From Candidatus Pelagibacterales bacterium (GTDB taxonomy: Bacteria; Pseudomonadota; Alphaproteobacteria; TMED109), in assembly GCA_002684605.1 (NCBI GenBank), contig NYVM01000044.1:78001-84724 (forward strand): a DNA stretch of 6,724 nt, read 5' to 3'. This document shows positions 5,868 through 6,724 of the stretch, one piece after another. Both the position numbers and the translations under genes were made by a program. Position 1 is the stretch's first letter. Each line of letters starts with the position of its first letter. Below the pieces are notes generated by a model that worked only from the letters and a program-made list of their open reading frames with translations, was not told the origin of the DNA and ran no database searches.

Positions 5868-6724
5868 TTTTTATATTTAGTAGCTTGAAAAATTACTAAA
5901 AAAATTAATCCAATACTTGCCATCCACCAAGCTTGAAATGCTCCAAAACTCAAATTGCTTACAACAAAGATAGCAACAATAGAGGAGCATGATCCTGTAC
6001 CTAATACATATGAATGTTTTCTTATATTTGTTCCAATTTTGATAATATTTATCCAAAGTAAGGAAGTAATTATTATGCCTAGTAAGCCTAATTCAAGCCA
6101 TATCTCAAGGAAATTATTATGAGGATGTAATGGTATGCCACCCTTAATTTCTAGTTTAGTATTTGGTATATTTAGGATAATATTTTGACCAATAAACCTT
6201 GAGGTTCCTATGCCATGCCCAAGTATTGGTTTTTTTAAAATTTCTTTTGCAACATATTTCCATATTAAAAAACGGTGCATAATGGAGACTCCGGGGCGAG
6301 TTTTTTGCCATTGCAAATTTCTTGAACATTTAATATTATTTTCATTTAATAGCTTAATAATATTTTTAGGCACAGGTGAGTCTGATTTAATTTTTTCAAA
6401 TTCTAAAAGTAGTCGTGAAATATCTTTATTATCTTTTAATTTATCATTTGTTATTATTTTTGCTCCATCATCAGTGCAAGGCGCAGCTATTTCTACTATT
6501 TTTTCTAATTGCACTATTTTTGGCAATACTGAAATTGAAAATAAAGGATTAAAAATAATTATTATCAAAGATATTATGCCAAATGCCACAAATGACTTAG
6601 GTCCTAAAAAATAAATAATTAAAGCAGAAAAACAAGAAAAAATTAAAGCTATTTTAGCTGATTCATTGGGTCCCAAAAAAACTACTGTAGATGCTAATCC
6701 CATTAAAATAAAGGCAAGTATATA
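5864..6724 (-). CDS. O-antigen ligase/polymerase-family membrane protein (WaaL/Wzy_C-like), 5' end outside the window
   Basis: This is the C-terminal part of a polytopic inner-membrane protein that joins or polymerises surface polysaccharide on the periplasmic face. The reading frame stays open to the window edge: the codons before the internal ATG at 6703 read YILAFIL, part of a membrane helix, so the true start is to the right. Numbered from Met at 6703 (279 residues follow), hydrophobic segments lie at about 17-33, 38-59, 203-221, 238-252 and 258-273. Between them is a large loop (about 60-200), expected to be periplasmic, carrying the Wzy_C landmarks: RFLIWKYVAKEI (144-155), KPILGHGIGTSRF (158-170) and HPHNNFLEIWLELGLLG (193-209). 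Two loop cysteines (76 and 126) could form a disulfide. Ligase (WaaL), polymerase (Wzy) and protein-glycosylating relatives cannot be told apart from this fragment. The nearby acyltransferase supports a polysaccharide role. Confidence 0.85.
   Translation of the reverse strand, partial: YILAFILMGLASTVVFLGPNESAKIALIFSCFSALIIYFLGPKSFVAFGIISLIIIIFNPLFSISVLPKIVQLEKIVEIAAPCTDDGAKIITNDKLKDNKDISRLLLEFEKIKSDSPVPKNIIKLLNENNIKCSRNLQWQKTRPGVSIMHRFLIWKYVAKEILKKPILGHGIGTSRFIGQNIILNIPNTKLEIKGGIPLHPHNNFLEIWLELGLLGIIITSLLWINIIKIGTNIRKHSYVLGTGSCSSIVAIFVVSNLSFGAFQAWWMASIGLIFLVIFQATKYKN

Noticed and set aside
6210..6614. Open + strand frame of 134 codons opposite the O-antigen ligase gene.
   Set aside because: It lies wholly antisense to a gene with clear family motifs and has no recognisable domain; it is a shadow of that gene.
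1..6724. Searched by eye for CRISPR repeats, tRNA-like cloverleaves, transposase genes, integrase genes and toxin-antitoxin pairs.
   Set aside because: None was found; all large reading frames are explained by the six genes described.

Overview
This is an AT-rich bacterial window carrying six protein-coding genes, the last cut by the right edge. Low GC, short intergenic gaps, an osmolyte-type ABC transporter and the style of the ProW/ProV proteins suggest a small-genome marine proteobacterium, possibly an alphaproteobacterium of the SAR11/HIMB59 kind. That placement is an inference from protein style and composition; the window holds no rRNA or other marker gene.

Left part (1-2002, + strand): a two-gene unit encodes the permease (ProW-like) and ATPase (ProV-like) of a glycine betaine/proline-type ABC importer. 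The genes overlap by 8 bases, so they are very probably translationally coupled. The substrate-binding protein is not in the window and may lie just left of it. Middle (2094-3914, +): a very AT-rich gene encodes a fused acyltransferase-3/SGNH membrane O-acyltransferase of the type that acetylates surface polysaccharide. Next (4046-5062, +): a SAM-dependent methyltransferase of the ASMT/Methyltransf_2 fold, with its own likely promoter and noticeably higher GC. Right part (- strand): a complete beta-class carbonic anhydrase (5095-5751), then the C-terminal part of an O-antigen ligase/polymerase-family membrane protein (5864 to the window edge).

Two themes are interleaved: compatible-solute handling (transporter, perhaps the methyltransferase) and surface polysaccharide (acyltransferase, O-antigen ligase). 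Base composition changes sharply between neighbouring genes, as expected at the edge of a variable cell-surface island. The most interesting hypothesis is that the methyltransferase belongs to, or lies near, the DsyB-type (DMSP-synthesis) branch of its family. It lacks the usual catalytic histidine motif of the O-methyltransferases and sits close to an importer family that can carry betaine-like osmolytes. This is unproven and needs phylogenetic placement. No RNA gene, CRISPR array, insertion sequence or phage gene was seen.
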